Part shown: in pieces, positions 28,013 through 38,417 of the stretch
How positions within the stretch are numbered: position 1 is the stretch's first letter
How the letters are laid out: the number at the start of each line of letters is the position of its first letter
Source: Branchiibius sp. NY16-3462-2
GTDB lineage: Bacteria > Actinomycetota > Actinomycetes > Actinomycetales > Dermatophilaceae
Length of the DNA: 64,000 nt
Reading direction: 5' to 3'
NCBI RefSeq assembly: GCF_001594145.1
Contig: NZ_LVCF01000035.1
Span: forward strand, 62,001-126,000
Notes under the pieces: model-generated
Told to the model about the DNA's origin: nothing
The model's input: only the letters and a program-made list of their open reading frames with translations
Databases searched by the model: none
Position numbers and translations under genes: made by a program

Positions 28013-31012
28013 TCAGACAGTAGCCGCGGCGTCCACCTGCTGTCGGCTGCGGTCACCTGATTTCAGGACCACAACCAGCGCGGTGGTGACGAGGACTCCC
28101 ACGACGAGTGCCACCAGGAAGAGCAGGAAGTTGCCGATCAGCGGCAGCACCCAGATGCCGCCGTGCGGTGCGCGCAGCGTGGTCCCGAACTGCATCGCCA
28201 GCGCACCGGTGACCGCGGAGCCCGCGACCGAGGACACGATGACCCGCCACGGGTCGGCTGCGGCGAACGGGATCGCGCCCTCGCTGATGAAGGACAGTCC
28301 GAGCAGCCACGCCGCCTTACCGTTCTCCCGCTCTGGCTCGCTGAACAGACCCGGTCGCAGGGTGGTCGCCAGGGCCATACCCAGCGGCGCCACCATGCCT
28401 GCGGCCATCACCGCGGCCATGATCTTCAGCTGCGGAGCGTTGGTCGCGGTCCCCGCCGCGGCCAGACCGGTCGTGGCGAAGGTGTAGGCCACCTTGTTGA
28501 CGGGGCCACCGAGGTCGAAGCCCATCATCGCGCCCAGGATGGCGCCCAGGAGGATGGCGCTCGTGCCGGACATGCTGTTCAGCCAGTGCGTCAGACCGTC
28601 GGAGAGGCCCTTGATCGGACGACCCAGGACCGTGATGAACAGTCCCACCGTCAACAGCGTCGAGAGCAACGGGATGACGACGACCGGCATCACACCACGG
28701 ATGCCCTTGGGCACCGCCCAACTGGAGATCCACTTGGCCAGGAATCCACCCAGGAAGCCGGTCACGATGCCGCCGATGAAGCCGGCGTACATCGTCACCG
28801 CGACCGCACCGCCGACGATGCCGGGCACCAGTCCCGGCCGGTCGGCGATCGCGAACGCGATGAACCCGGACAGGATCGGCACCAGGAAGCCGAAGGCGGC
28901 GGCCCCGATCAGGAAGAACAGCGCAGCCCAGTGCATCCCGTTGGTCACGTTGAAGCTGTTCTGCAGGATGGTGACGCCTTGAGCCGTCGAGGTGGGGTCG
29001 AGGGTGAAGTTCTTGGTGACCTCGATCGCGCCGGTCTTGCCGCCGGCGAACTGGGCGATCATGAATCCCAGTGCGATCAGGATTCCGCCCGCCGCGACGA
29101 ACGGGATCATGTAGGACACACCGGTCATCAGGATCTGCCGGATGCGGGTACCCCATCCGGCGTTCTCGTCGACCTTGGTGGCCATGCTGGAGCCACCGCC
29201 GCCACCGGCCATTGCTGCGGCGGCCTTGCTCGGGTCCGCCTTCCAGTCGGCGGCCAGCGCGGCTGCCTCGTCGATCAGGGCAGGACCGTCGCTGATGGCC
29301 TTCTTCACGCCGACGTCGATCAGCGGCTTGCCGGCGAACCGGCCTCGCTCGCGCACCTCGACGTCGTGCGCGAAGATCACCGCGTCAGCGGCGGCGATCT
29401 GCTCCGGCGTCAGCTTGGTCAGGCCGGCCGATCCCTGGGTCTCGACGGTCATCGTGTGCCCGGCTTCCCGGGCGGCGTTCTCCAGTGCTTCGGCCGCCAT
29501 GTAGGTGTGCGCGATGCCCGTGGGGCAACTGGTCACGCCGACGAGGGTCAACGACGTCGGTGCGTCGTCTGTCGCAGCGCCCGGGGACGTGGCCGCTGCG
29601 GATGCGGCGGCTGCCGGCGTGGGCTCATCCAGTGACACGTGCTCGTTGACCAGGTCCACGACCTCCTGGTCGGAGGTCGCTGCCTCGAGGCGAGCGCGGA
29701 AATCCTTGTTCATCAGGGCTTTTGCCAGTTTGGGCAGCATCTGCATGTGCGCGTCGCCACCGCCCGCCGGGGCAGCGATGAGGAAGATCAGGTGCGCCGG
29801 ACCGTCCTTGGCGCCCCAGTCGATGCCGTCGCGGGAGCGGGCGAAGGCCAGCGAAGGTTCGGTGATGGCGGCGCTGCGAGCGTGGGGGATAGCGATACCA
29901 CCGGGCAGCCCGGTCGCCATCTTCGCTTCCCGTTCGTGGACGTCGGCCAGGAAGGCGTCGACGTCCGTGCAGCGACCCGCGTCGGACAGGGTCTGCGCCA
30001 ACCGGGTGGTGGCGTCCTGCCTGCTGGTGGAGTCCAGGTCCAACAGGACCTGGTCGGTGGTGATGAGCGACACGGCAATGTGTCCTTTCGTGGTGCGGTG
30101 GGAAACGGTGACCTCGATGTCCCGCAGGTCGGCGGCGGTGGGGACGGCACTGCCCGGTAGCCGGACAGCGGCGGCACCCCAGGTAGTACCGGCGACCAAT
30201 GCGCGCTCGGGATCGTGGCCGGCTTGAAGTTCGGACAGCAGCCCGGCCAGCAAACAATCGCCCGCGCCGACGGTGGAGAGCGGCTTGGTCACCCGGGCGC
30301 CGGCCCAGATGCACCGGTCCGCGTCGACCAGTACCGCACCGTCGGCGCCGAGACTGACGACGACAGCGCCGACACCGCCGGTCACCAGATCGCGCGCGGC
30401 GTCAATGGCCTCACCAAGGGTGGTCAGCGGCGTCCCGACGAGTTCGGCCAGCTCTTCCTGGTTCGGCTTGATCAGGTCCGGTCCGGCGGCCACGGCTGCC
30501 GCCAGCGGCGAACCGGAGGAATCGATGGCCACGCGGACACCGTGCTCACGTGCCAGGGTGACGACCCGAGCATAGAAATCATCGGGTACGCCGGGTGGCA
30601 GGCTCCCGCACCCGACGAGCCAGTGCGCGGAGGGCAGTTCGAGCGCGAGCTGTTCCAGCAGGGCCGCCGTGTCGGCCGCTTCGAGCACAGGGCCGGCCTC
30701 GTTGAGCTTGGTCGTGGTGCCATCGGGTTCGACGGCGGCAACGTTCATCCGGGTCTGCCCGGCGATCGGCACCGCGCGGTAGGCGACCTGGGCGCGGGTG
30801 AGCAGTTGCGACATGAGCAGCCCCTCGGGCCCGCCCGTGGGCAGCACCGCGAGGGATGCACTCCCCAGCGACGTCAGGGCACGGGTCACGTTGATGCCCT
30901 TGCCGCCAGGATCGATCCGGCTGGACAGCGCCCGGTTCACCTCTCCGACGCGCACTTCGGGTACCGAGATCGTCCGGTCGACGCTGGGGTTCGGGGTGAT
31001 GGTGACGATCAT
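28013..31012 (-). CDS. fruKA: fused 1-phosphofructokinase / PTS fructose EIIABC
   Basis: One open frame of 999 codons. Residues 1-300 are a PfkB-type 1-phosphofructokinase (GGKGINV, GAGD 249-252 with catalytic Asp252). Residues 318-465 are EIIA (His377 in IPHARS), 485-595 EIIB (Cys496 in GVTSCPTGIAHT) and about 625-980 the membrane EIIC. Normally these are two proteins. The joint (303-313, VSHRTTKGHIA) looks like former leader sequence: AAAGGA lies nine bases before an in-frame GTG at 30073, which would give a normal 686-residue EIIABC. Start overlaps the fruR stop (ATGA). Confidence 0.9.
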   Translation of the reverse strand: MIVTITPNPSVDRTISVPEVRVGEVNRALSSRIDPGGKGINVTRALTSLGSASLAVLPTGGPEGLLMSQLLTRAQVAYRAVPIAGQTRMNVAAVEPDGTTTKLNEAGPVLEAADTAALLEQLALELPSAHWLVGCGSLPPGVPDDFYARVVTLAREHGVRVAIDSSGSPLAAAVAAGPDLIKPNQEELAELVGTPLTTLGEAIDAARDLVTGGVGAVVVSLGADGAVLVDADRCIWAGARVTKPLSTVGAGDCLLAGLLSELQAGHDPERALVAGTTWGAAAVRLPGSAVPTAADLRDIEVTVSHRTTKGHIAVSLITTDQVLLDLDSTSRQDATTRLAQTLSDAGRCTDVDAFLADVHEREAKMATGLPGGIAIPHARSAAITEPSLAFARSRDGIDWGAKDGPAHLIFLIAAPAGGGDAHMQMLPKLAKALMNKDFRARLEAATSDQEVVDLVNEHVSLDEPTPAAAASAAATSPGAATDDAPTSLTLVGVTSCPTGIAHTYMAAEALENAAREAGHTMTVETQGSAGLTKLTPEQIAAADAVIFAHDVEVRERGRFAGKPLIDVGVKKAISDGPALIDEAAALAADWKADPSKAAAAMAGGGGGSSMATKVDENAGWGTRIRQILMTGVSYMIPFVAAGGILIALGFMIAQFAGGKTGAIEVTKNFTLDPTSTAQGVTILQNSFNVTNGMHWAALFFLIGAAAFGFLVPILSGFIAFAIADRPGLVPGIVGGAVAVTMYAGFIGGIVTGFLGGFLAKWISSWAVPKGIRGVMPVVVIPLLSTLLTVGLFITVLGRPIKGLSDGLTHWLNSMSGTSAILLGAILGAMMGFDLGGPVNKVAYTFATTGLAAAGTATNAPQLKIMAAVMAAGMVAPLGMALATTLRPGLFSEPERENGKAAWLLGLSFISEGAIPFAAADPWRVIVSSVAGSAVTGALAMQFGTTLRAPHGGIWVLPLIGNFLLFLVALVVGVLVTTALVVVLKSGDRSRQQVDAAATV
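30073..30088 (-). promoter_or_regulatory. internal ribosome binding site and GTG start for fruA
   Basis: Minus-strand AAAGGA (30088-30083), nine bases, then GTG (30073) in the same frame as fruK. Translation from here would begin with SLITTDQVLLDLD, the usual EIIA N-terminus, so the fused frame may also yield a separate transporter. Confidence 0.6.
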
Positions 31013-31770
31013 GCGAGCACCACTTCCGGTCCGGCGTCCGCGAGCTCGGTGGCCGCATCCGACGCCAGGCCGCGGTCGCTGATGAGCACGTCCACCCGGT
31101 GCAGCGGCGCGAACGAGTGGAACTGATCGGCGCCGTACTTACTGGAGTCGGCCACCACCACGACGCGTCGGGCGCAGTCGATCATCGCCTGTTTGGACGT
31201 GGCCTCCGCCTGGTCCGGCGTGCTCATCCCGTGCCGGACGCTGAATCCGTTGGTGCCGAGGAAGGCCACGTCCGCGGAGACGGTGGCCAGCGCGTTGGTG
31301 GTCCATTGTCCGACGGTGGCTCCGGTCAGCCGGCGGACCCGGCCGCCCACCACGAAGAGGTCAACGTTCGGGAACGTTGAGAGTGCTGCCGCCGCGGACA
31401 CCGAGTTGGTGACGACCGAAAGCTTGGTCTCGCGGGGGAGGAGTTCGACCAGGGCCTGGGTCGTCGTACCGGCATCGAGCACGATCGTCCCGCCGACCGG
31501 GATCTCATCCAGGGCGCGGGCGGCGATCGCCCGCTTCTGGCTGGTGAGTCGACCGGCACGTACGTCGACCGCTGACTCGGGCGTGAACCGCTCGATCGGG
31601 ATGGCGCCCCCGTGCACCCGGCGCACCGCGCCGCGCTGCTCCAGGACGCGCAGGTCACGGCGGACCGTCTCGGTGGTCACTCCGAGGGTGGTGGCGATCG
31701 CGCTGACCTCGACCCGCCCCGCCGTACGAGCCTCGTTGAGGATCCGCTCGTGTCGCTCCGTTGCGTACAT
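31009..31770 (-). CDS. fruR: DeoR-family regulator of the fructose operon
   Basis: Predicted repressor of fructose uptake that senses a phosphorylated sugar. The 253-residue protein starts MYATERHERIL, has an N-terminal DeoR helix-turn-helix (about 5-58, TTLGVTTETVRRDLRVLEQRG) and a DeoRC sensor domain (DAGTTTQAL, VTNS, FLGTNGF). First gene of the fru-pts operon. The frame is open further upstream but homologues begin near this ATG. An inverted repeat at 31797-31827 is a likely operator. Confidence 0.93.
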   Translation of the reverse strand: MYATERHERILNEARTAGRVEVSAIATTLGVTTETVRRDLRVLEQRGAVRRVHGGAIPIERFTPESAVDVRAGRLTSQKRAIAARALDEIPVGGTIVLDAGTTTQALVELLPRETKLSVVTNSVSAAAALSTFPNVDLFVVGGRVRRLTGATVGQWTTNALATVSADVAFLGTNGFSVRHGMSTPDQAEATSKQAMIDCARRVVVVADSSKYGADQFHSFAPLHRVDVLISDRGLASDAATELADAGPEVVLA

Positions 31771-31796
31771 GGGACAAGAAAACCACATGAACAGAT

Positions 31797-31827
31797 CCAA
31801 AACAACACAAACGGGCATTTGTTTTGG
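31797..31827. promoter_or_regulatory. candidate FruR operator
   Basis: CCAAAACAA (31797-31805) and TTGTTTTGG (31819-31827) form a perfect 9-bp inverted repeat with a 13-base spacer, centres two helical turns apart, 27 bases upstream of fruR. It is the only A/T-rich patch here and suits a DeoR-type repressor. Confidence 0.55.
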
Positions 31828-31919
31828 TGGGAATGAGTGAAGAGCAGTGGTCTGGACCACGCGACCGGCCGTGCTGGACGATCGTGAGTGCTGCCGCTCA
31901 CACGTCGTATGGTTGAACG

Positions 31920-33173
31920 GTGGACCACCGCGAGCACCGCCGATTGCTGGCGCAGGCCCGTGAGGCCTTCCTGACCCGGGCCGAACCGCCTGCGGTCCGC
32001 GACATCGTGCTGGACTCCTGGAAACGCTCGCTGTCCAGCGGACTGGATCCCGAGGCGGAGGTCGAGCAACCGACGTTGTCGGACCAGGACCTCGTCGAGC
32101 TGCGGTCGGCCCACCCGCTGGGCGAGTTCATGCCGCTGATCCGCCAGTTGCTCGTCGATGGCGCCTCCGAGGCGGGGATGCTGGTGGCGGTCAGCGACGC
32201 CGCGGGCCGGCTGCTGTGGGTCGAGGGCGACCAGGGGCTGCGTGGCCGCGCCGAGTCCATCCTGTTCGTCCCCGGAGCGACGTGGAGTGAGCAGGCAGTG
32301 GGCACCAACGCACCCGGCACCGCCCTCGCGCTCGACCAGGCGGTGCAGATCCGGTCCGCCGAACATCTGGCCCGGCAGGTCACCCGGTGGAGTTGTTCGG
32401 CAGCACCGATCCACGACCCGGAGACCGGGGCCATGCTCGGCGTCCTGGACCTGACCGGCGACGACGATGCAGCCAATCCGCAGAGCCTGTCGATGGTGCG
32501 CGCCACCGTGGCTGCGGTCGAGGCCCAGCTGCGCCTGGCCCGGTTGTCCCGCTGGGCCGACCTCTCGACGTACGCCGTGCCCGCCCCCACCTCCGAACGT
32601 CACCTGCAGGTGCTGGGCGCCAGAGCGGGACTTCTCACCGAGCCGCACGGCGTGCGGCGCCTCAGCCTGCGGCACAGTGAACTACTCCTGCTGCTCAGCC
32701 TCGCGCCCGATGGTCTGAGCACCGACGAGATCGCGGTCGCTCTCAGTGACCGGGAGATCCCGGCGGTCACGATCCGCGCCGAGATGTCCCGACTGAGAGC
32801 GGGACTGGGCGAGGAGACGATCGCGTCGCGGCCCTACCGGATCGCCGGGCCGCTGACCACGGACCTGGCCGCAATGCGGGATCTGCTCGCCGACGGATCG
32901 GTAGCCGACGCCGCCCAGCGCTACCGGGGTCCGCTGCTGCCGACCTCGGAATCCCCGGCCATCACCGAGTTGCGTGACGAGGTCCACATGCAGGTGCGCT
33001 CCGCCGTGCTGCGCTCCGGCGATCCGGACGTGCTGCTGCGCTTCGCGGACACCGATTTCGGCCGCGACGACCTGGAACTGTGGGAGGTCGCGCGACGCCG
33101 GCTGCCGGTGGATTCCCCGCGCATGGTCAGCGTCGAGGCGCGCATCCACGCTCTGACGTTCGGTGATCTCTGA
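31920..33173 (+). CDS. GAF-domain transcriptional regulator next to aldehyde dehydrogenase
   Basis: A 417-residue protein with an AcoR-like N-terminus (residues 1-60, DSWKRSLSSGLDPE), a GAF sensor domain (about 75-200, WVEGDQGLRGRA, GTNAPGTALAL) and a C-terminal region with a likely winged-helix (LRHSELLLLLSLAPDGLSTDEIAVAL). It lacks the sigma-54 AAA domain of true AcoR proteins. Relatives sit beside exaC-type dehydrogenase plus DUF779 genes in Actinobacteria, so it probably controls them. TATGGT lies six bases before the GTG, implying a leaderless mRNA. Confidence 0.8.
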   Translation: MDHREHRRLLAQAREAFLTRAEPPAVRDIVLDSWKRSLSSGLDPEAEVEQPTLSDQDLVELRSAHPLGEFMPLIRQLLVDGASEAGMLVAVSDAAGRLLWVEGDQGLRGRAESILFVPGATWSEQAVGTNAPGTALALDQAVQIRSAEHLARQVTRWSCSAAPIHDPETGAMLGVLDLTGDDDAANPQSLSMVRATVAAVEAQLRLARLSRWADLSTYAVPAPTSERHLQVLGARAGLLTEPHGVRRLSLRHSELLLLLSLAPDGLSTDEIAVALSDREIPAVTIRAEMSRLRAGLGEETIASRPYRIAGPLTTDLAAMRDLLADGSVADAAQRYRGPLLPTSESPAITELRDEVHMQVRSAVLRSGDPDVLLRFADTDFGRDDLELWEVARRRLPVDSPRMVSVEARIHALTFGDL

Positions 33174-33223
33174 CCGGTCCGGGTGCGCCGGACCGGGCCC
33201 GGTGATCCGCGCAGTGTGATCTG

Positions 33224-33238
33224 TGCAACGTTGTTGCA
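33224..33238. promoter_or_regulatory. candidate operator of the aldehyde dehydrogenase gene
   Basis: TGCAAC-GTT-GTTGCA is a perfect inverted repeat 70 bases upstream of the dehydrogenase ATG. A TANNNT -10 (TAACGT, 33252-33257) lies 13 bases downstream, so the repeat covers the -35 region. The adjacent GAF regulator is the natural candidate to bind it. Confidence 0.55.
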
Positions 33239-33307
33239 ACGCGCCGCTTCGTAACGTGCGTCACATCCGGCAAGGCAGCCGGAGCAGACCACGAAAGGCA
33301 CTATCCG

Positions 33308-34831
<1,524 letters not shown>

Positions 34832-34840
34832 GCCGACACG

Positions 34841-35221
34841 ATGACTGACTACGTCACTGTGCCAACACCCGTCGAGCGGGTGGCGGTGACCGGCGAGGCT
34901 GCGCAGATGTTGCGCAGCCTCGCCGCGGCCAACGGTCCGTTGATGTTCCACCAGTCCGGTGGGTGTTGCGACGGATCCGCGCCGATGTGTTTCCCGCAGG
35001 GTGAGTTCAAACTGGGCGACTCCGACGTGCACCTGGGTGACTTGAATATCGCTGCGGCGGGGGACAGCCCGGTGTTAGTACCCGTCTGGATGTCCAAGGA
35101 ACAGTTCGAGGTGTGGAAGCACACCCACCTGACGATCGACCTGGTGCCCGGCCGGGGCGCCGGATTCTCGCTGGAGGCACCGACGGGCAAGCGGTTCCTG
35201 ATCCGCTCGCGCCTGATGTGA
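34841..35221 (+). CDS. DUF779 protein
   Basis: A 126-residue protein with the family core FHQSGGCCDGSAPMC, two adjacent Cys plus a third that could bind metal, and a C-terminal GFSLEAPTGKRFLIRS. DUF779 proteins almost always follow exaC-type aldehyde dehydrogenases; an accessory role in that oxidation is suspected but unproven. Co-transcribed with the dehydrogenase. Confidence 0.9.
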   Translation: MTDYVTVPTPVERVAVTGEAAQMLRSLAAANGPLMFHQSGGCCDGSAPMCFPQGEFKLGDSDVHLGDLNIAAAGDSPVLVPVWMSKEQFEVWKHTHLTIDLVPGRGAGFSLEAPTGKRFLIRSRLM

Positions 35222-35278
35222 GGCGCCTGACCTGCGGCTGACACGTTGGCGTAACACGGCCGTGCTTGAGTACTGGTT

Positions 35279-35965
35279 GTGAGCACCGTCGATACCGCAT
35301 TGCCGCGGATCCTCGTCGCGGAGGACGAGGCCATCATCCGCTTGGACCTGACCGAGATGCTGACCGAATCCGGGTACGACGTCCTGGAGGCCGTCGGGGA
35401 CGGCAGGGCGGCCGTGGAGAGAGCAACCGCCCTTCAGCCCGACCTGGTCGTCATGGACGTCAAAATGCCTGTCCTGGATGGCATTTCGGCGGCCGAGCAG
35501 CTCGGTTCAGCCGGGGTGGCACCGGTGGTCATGTTGACTGCCTTCTCCGACAAGGATCTGGTGGAGCGGGCCTCTGATGCGGGTGTGATGGCCTACGTGT
35601 TGAAGCCGTTCACCATCGACGATCTGCGGCCGGCGATCACCATCGCGCTGCACCGGTGGAGCGAGCGCAAGGCGCTGGAGACCGAGATCGCGGACCTGGC
35701 GGAGCGCTTGGAGACCCGCAAGCGACTCGATCGCGCCAAGGGCATCCTGATGACCCGCCTCGGCCTGGATGAGCCGGGGGCCTTCCGGTGGATCCAGAAG
35801 ACCGCGATGGACCGCCGGTTGGGGATGCGGGATGTGGCGGATGCGGTGATCGCCGGCGGCGCGTCGCCGGCGCCGGCACCCGCCGCGCGGGAGGTTCCCG
35901 CCCAGTCGACGGGAGAACGACCCAAGCCGGCCCCGCCACGGGCTCCGGTGGACGGCAAAAGGTAA
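35279..35965 (+). CDS. pdtaR: ANTAR-domain response regulator (PdtaR-like)
   Basis: A 228-residue response regulator: receiver domain (about 8-125, phosphoacceptor Asp60 in VVMDVKMP, Lys109 in LKPF), ANTAR RNA-binding domain (about 140-195, RLDRAKGILMTRLGLDEPGAFRWIQ) and a Pro/Ala-rich tail of about 30 residues. Such proteins act as antiterminators after phosphorylation by the PdtaS kinase, which is not in this window. The pyk ... pdtaR ... polA order matches mycobacteria. TTGAGT seven bases before the GTG may be a weak leaderless -10. Confidence 0.93.
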   Translation: MSTVDTALPRILVAEDEAIIRLDLTEMLTESGYDVLEAVGDGRAAVERATALQPDLVVMDVKMPVLDGISAAEQLGSAGVAPVVMLTAFSDKDLVERASDAGVMAYVLKPFTIDDLRPAITIALHRWSERKALETEIADLAERLETRKRLDRAKGILMTRLGLDEPGAFRWIQKTAMDRRLGMRDVADAVIAGGASPAPAPAAREVPAQSTGERPKPAPPRAPVDGKR

Positions 35966-36077
35966 CAAACAGGACTCGAACCCGTGTGTGTCCCCGGAAG
36001 ACCACCGGAATCGGCTTAGTGTTCATCGGCAGACGACTGCGCGGGCAGTTGTTTCGTGTTACAGAAGGAGTTTCCCA

Positions 36078-37307
36078 GTGCGTTCTTTGATGAAGGTGGC
36101 CGTTCCGGCCGTCGCGGCGGGTCTGGCACTCGCCGGCTGCGCCAACAGCAGCTCCAGTGGCGGGGGCACCTCCGCCGCGGCTGCCGGCAACAATCTGACC
36201 CAGTTGCCTGCGGTCACCACGATCGATGTGCCCAAGGACGCTGTCATGCCCGCCGGAAACGGCAAGGCGACATGCCCCTCGACGACCACTCTGGCCTACA
36301 TCGGTGCGGAGACCGGCGCGAACGCGCAGCTCGGTATCAACATCTACAACGGTGTCCAGTTGGCGGTCGACCAGCACAACAAGGCCAACCCGGGCTGCCA
36401 GGTGCAGTTCAAGAAGTACGACACCGAGGGTGACCCGACCAAGGCGACCGGCCCGGTCACCCAGGCCGTGAACGACGCCAACATCATCGGTGTCATCGGT
36501 CTGCCGTTCTCCGGTGAGTCCAAGGCGACCGGCAAGATCTTCGAGCAGAACGGTCTGGCGCACATCACCCCGTCCGCGACCAACCCGACGCTGACGCAGA
36601 ACGGCTGGACCACCTTCTTCCGCGGACTGGCCAACGACAACGTGCAGGGCCCGGCCGCCGCCAACCTGGCGTCCAAGCTCGGTGCCACCAAGGTCTTCGT
36701 CGTCCAGGACGACTCGGACTACGGCATCGGCCTGGCGGGGACGACCATCAAGGCGCTCGGCGACAAGCTCGCCGGCACCGACAAGGTGACCACCGGTCAG
36801 AAGGACTTCTCCGCAACGGCCCAGAAGGTCATCAACTCCAAGGCCGACGTGGTCTTCTACTCCGGTTACTACGCCGAGGGCGCGCCCTTCGACCAGCAGC
36901 TGGTGCAGAAGGGCTTCAAGGGCGTGTTCATCGGCCCGGATGGTGTGAAGGACGATGAGTTCATCAAGCAGGCCGGTAGCGCCAGCGCGAACGCCTACTT
37001 CACCTGCCCGTGCATCCCCGGCGAGCTGATCCCGTCCTTCGCGAAGGACTATGAGGGCATCTCCGGCGGCAAGGCTCCGGGTACCTACTCCGTCGAGGGT
37101 TACGACGCGGCGACCATCCTGTTGACCGGTATCGACAAGGGCGACCAGAGCCGGGCCAAGCTGAAGGAGTTCGTCAAGACCTACGACGCCAACGGCCTGT
37201 CCAAGCAGTACAAGTGGAGCTCGACCGGTGAACTCGAGGCTCTGCCGGTCTACGGCTACAAGGTCGAGAACGGCAAGATCGTCTCGGTCGGTGTGATCAG
37301 CCAGTAG
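36078..37307 (+). CDS. livK: branched-chain amino acid ABC transporter, substrate-binding lipoprotein
   Basis: Binds Leu/Ile/Val or related amino acids outside the membrane. The 409-residue protein has a lipoprotein signal peptide ending in ALAGC (lipobox, Cys near 19), a Ser/Gly/Ala linker, then the type I periplasmic-binding fold (GAETGANAQLGINIYNGVQLAVD). GTG 36078 is chosen because AAGGAG lies eight bases upstream; ATG 36090 would shorten the signal peptide. The 112 bases before it hold no clear promoter. Start of the liv operon. Confidence 0.94.
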   Translation: MRSLMKVAVPAVAAGLALAGCANSSSSGGGTSAAAAGNNLTQLPAVTTIDVPKDAVMPAGNGKATCPSTTTLAYIGAETGANAQLGINIYNGVQLAVDQHNKANPGCQVQFKKYDTEGDPTKATGPVTQAVNDANIIGVIGLPFSGESKATGKIFEQNGLAHITPSATNPTLTQNGWTTFFRGLANDNVQGPAAANLASKLGATKVFVVQDDSDYGIGLAGTTIKALGDKLAGTDKVTTGQKDFSATAQKVINSKADVVFYSGYYAEGAPFDQQLVQKGFKGVFIGPDGVKDDEFIKQAGSASANAYFTCPCIPGELIPSFAKDYEGISGGKAPGTYSVEGYDAATILLTGIDKGDQSRAKLKEFVKTYDANGLSKQYKWSSTGELEALPVYGYKVENGKIVSVGVISQ

Positions 37308-37332
37308 TAGCCCGATCCGGGCACATCACGGC

Positions 37333-37368
37333 TGCGGCCCCGTCAGTCCCCGGGCTGACGGGGCCGCA
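37333..37368 (+). terminator. strong hairpin between livK and livH
   Basis: TGCGGCCCCGTCAG and CTGACGGGGCCGCA form a perfect 14-bp stem around TCCCCGGG. No U-run follows, so it probably stabilises the livK message or partly reduces readthrough into livHMGF rather than ending transcription fully. Confidence 0.6.
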
Positions 37369-37412
37369 TCCGCGAGCGGCCCGAACCTCTGCCCGACCCC
37401 CAGGAGCCATTT

Positions 37413-38417
37413 GTGCACACCTTTGCTCTCGCCGTCGCGACGGACGACAGCTGGATCCAGTTCGACTGGACCTATCTCTTCCAGAACTTCTGGACCGCGA
37501 CCTTCGACGGATTGACGTTTGGTGCGATCTACGCGCTCGTGGCCCTCGGGTACACGTTGGTGTACGGCGTGCTGAACCTGATCAACTTCGCGCATTCCGA
37601 GGTGTTCATCTCCGGTGCGTACGCGGTGGTGTTCACGCTGTCGGCGCTGGGTTTCGGTCCCAACGCGCCGAACCTGCCCCTGGCCTCGATCATCCTCGAC
37701 CTGGTCCTGGCCTGCCTCGCGGCCATGCTGGTCAGTGGCCTGGTCGCGCTCCTGGTCGAGCGAATCGCCTACAAGCCGCTGCGAGATCGGGGTGCTCCAC
37801 GGCTGGCCTACCTGATCAGTGCGATCGGTGCGTCGTTCGCGATCCAGTACCTGTTGTTCAACTGGCGCGGTTCCAACGCTGAACCGGCCGTCATCATGTT
37901 CACCCCCAAGCCGGTCTTCGACGTGTTCGGCACGATCATCGACAGCCAGCAACTGACCATCGTCATCGCCGCCATCGTGATGATGGTCGCGGTCGACCAG
38001 TTCATCCGGCGCACCCGCCTGGGGCGGGGGATCCGCGCGGTCGCGCAAGACCCGGACACCGCCACCCTCATGGGCGTCAACAAGGAACGCATCATCATGT
38101 CGACGTTCCTCATCGGTGGTCTGCTGGCAGGTGCGGCCGCACTGTTCTACGTGATGAAAGTCCCCGCGGGCGTGATCTACAACGGCGGATTCGTCCTGGG
38201 CATCAAGGCGTTCACCGCCGCCGTGCTCGGTGGTATCGGCAATATCCGGGGTGCGTTGCTCGGTGGCCTGCTCCTGGGGATGATCGGTAACTACGGCCAA
38301 TACCTGCTGGGCGATGCGCAATGGACCGACGTGGTCTGCTTCGTGGTCCTGGTGCTGGTCCTCATGGTCCGGCCCGAGGGCATCCTCGGCTCCAGTCTGG
38401 CGAAGGTGCGTGCGTGA
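37413..38417 (+). CDS. livH: branched-chain amino acid ABC transporter, permease LivH
   Basis: One of two membrane subunits. The 334-residue protein has about eight transmembrane helices and family segments GLTFGAIYALVALGYTLVYGVLNLINFAH (early) and AAVLGGIGNIRGALLGG (late), which include the EAA-like loop contacting the ATPases. Longer than LivH of E. coli by an N-terminal extension. Overlaps livM (TGATG). Confidence 0.95.
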   Translation: MHTFALAVATDDSWIQFDWTYLFQNFWTATFDGLTFGAIYALVALGYTLVYGVLNLINFAHSEVFISGAYAVVFTLSALGFGPNAPNLPLASIILDLVLACLAAMLVSGLVALLVERIAYKPLRDRGAPRLAYLISAIGASFAIQYLLFNWRGSNAEPAVIMFTPKPVFDVFGTIIDSQQLTIVIAAIVMMVAVDQFIRRTRLGRGIRAVAQDPDTATLMGVNKERIIMSTFLIGGLLAGAAALFYVMKVPAGVIYNGGFVLGIKAFTAAVLGGIGNIRGALLGGLLLGMIGNYGQYLLGDAQWTDVVCFVVLVLVLMVRPEGILGSSLAKVRA

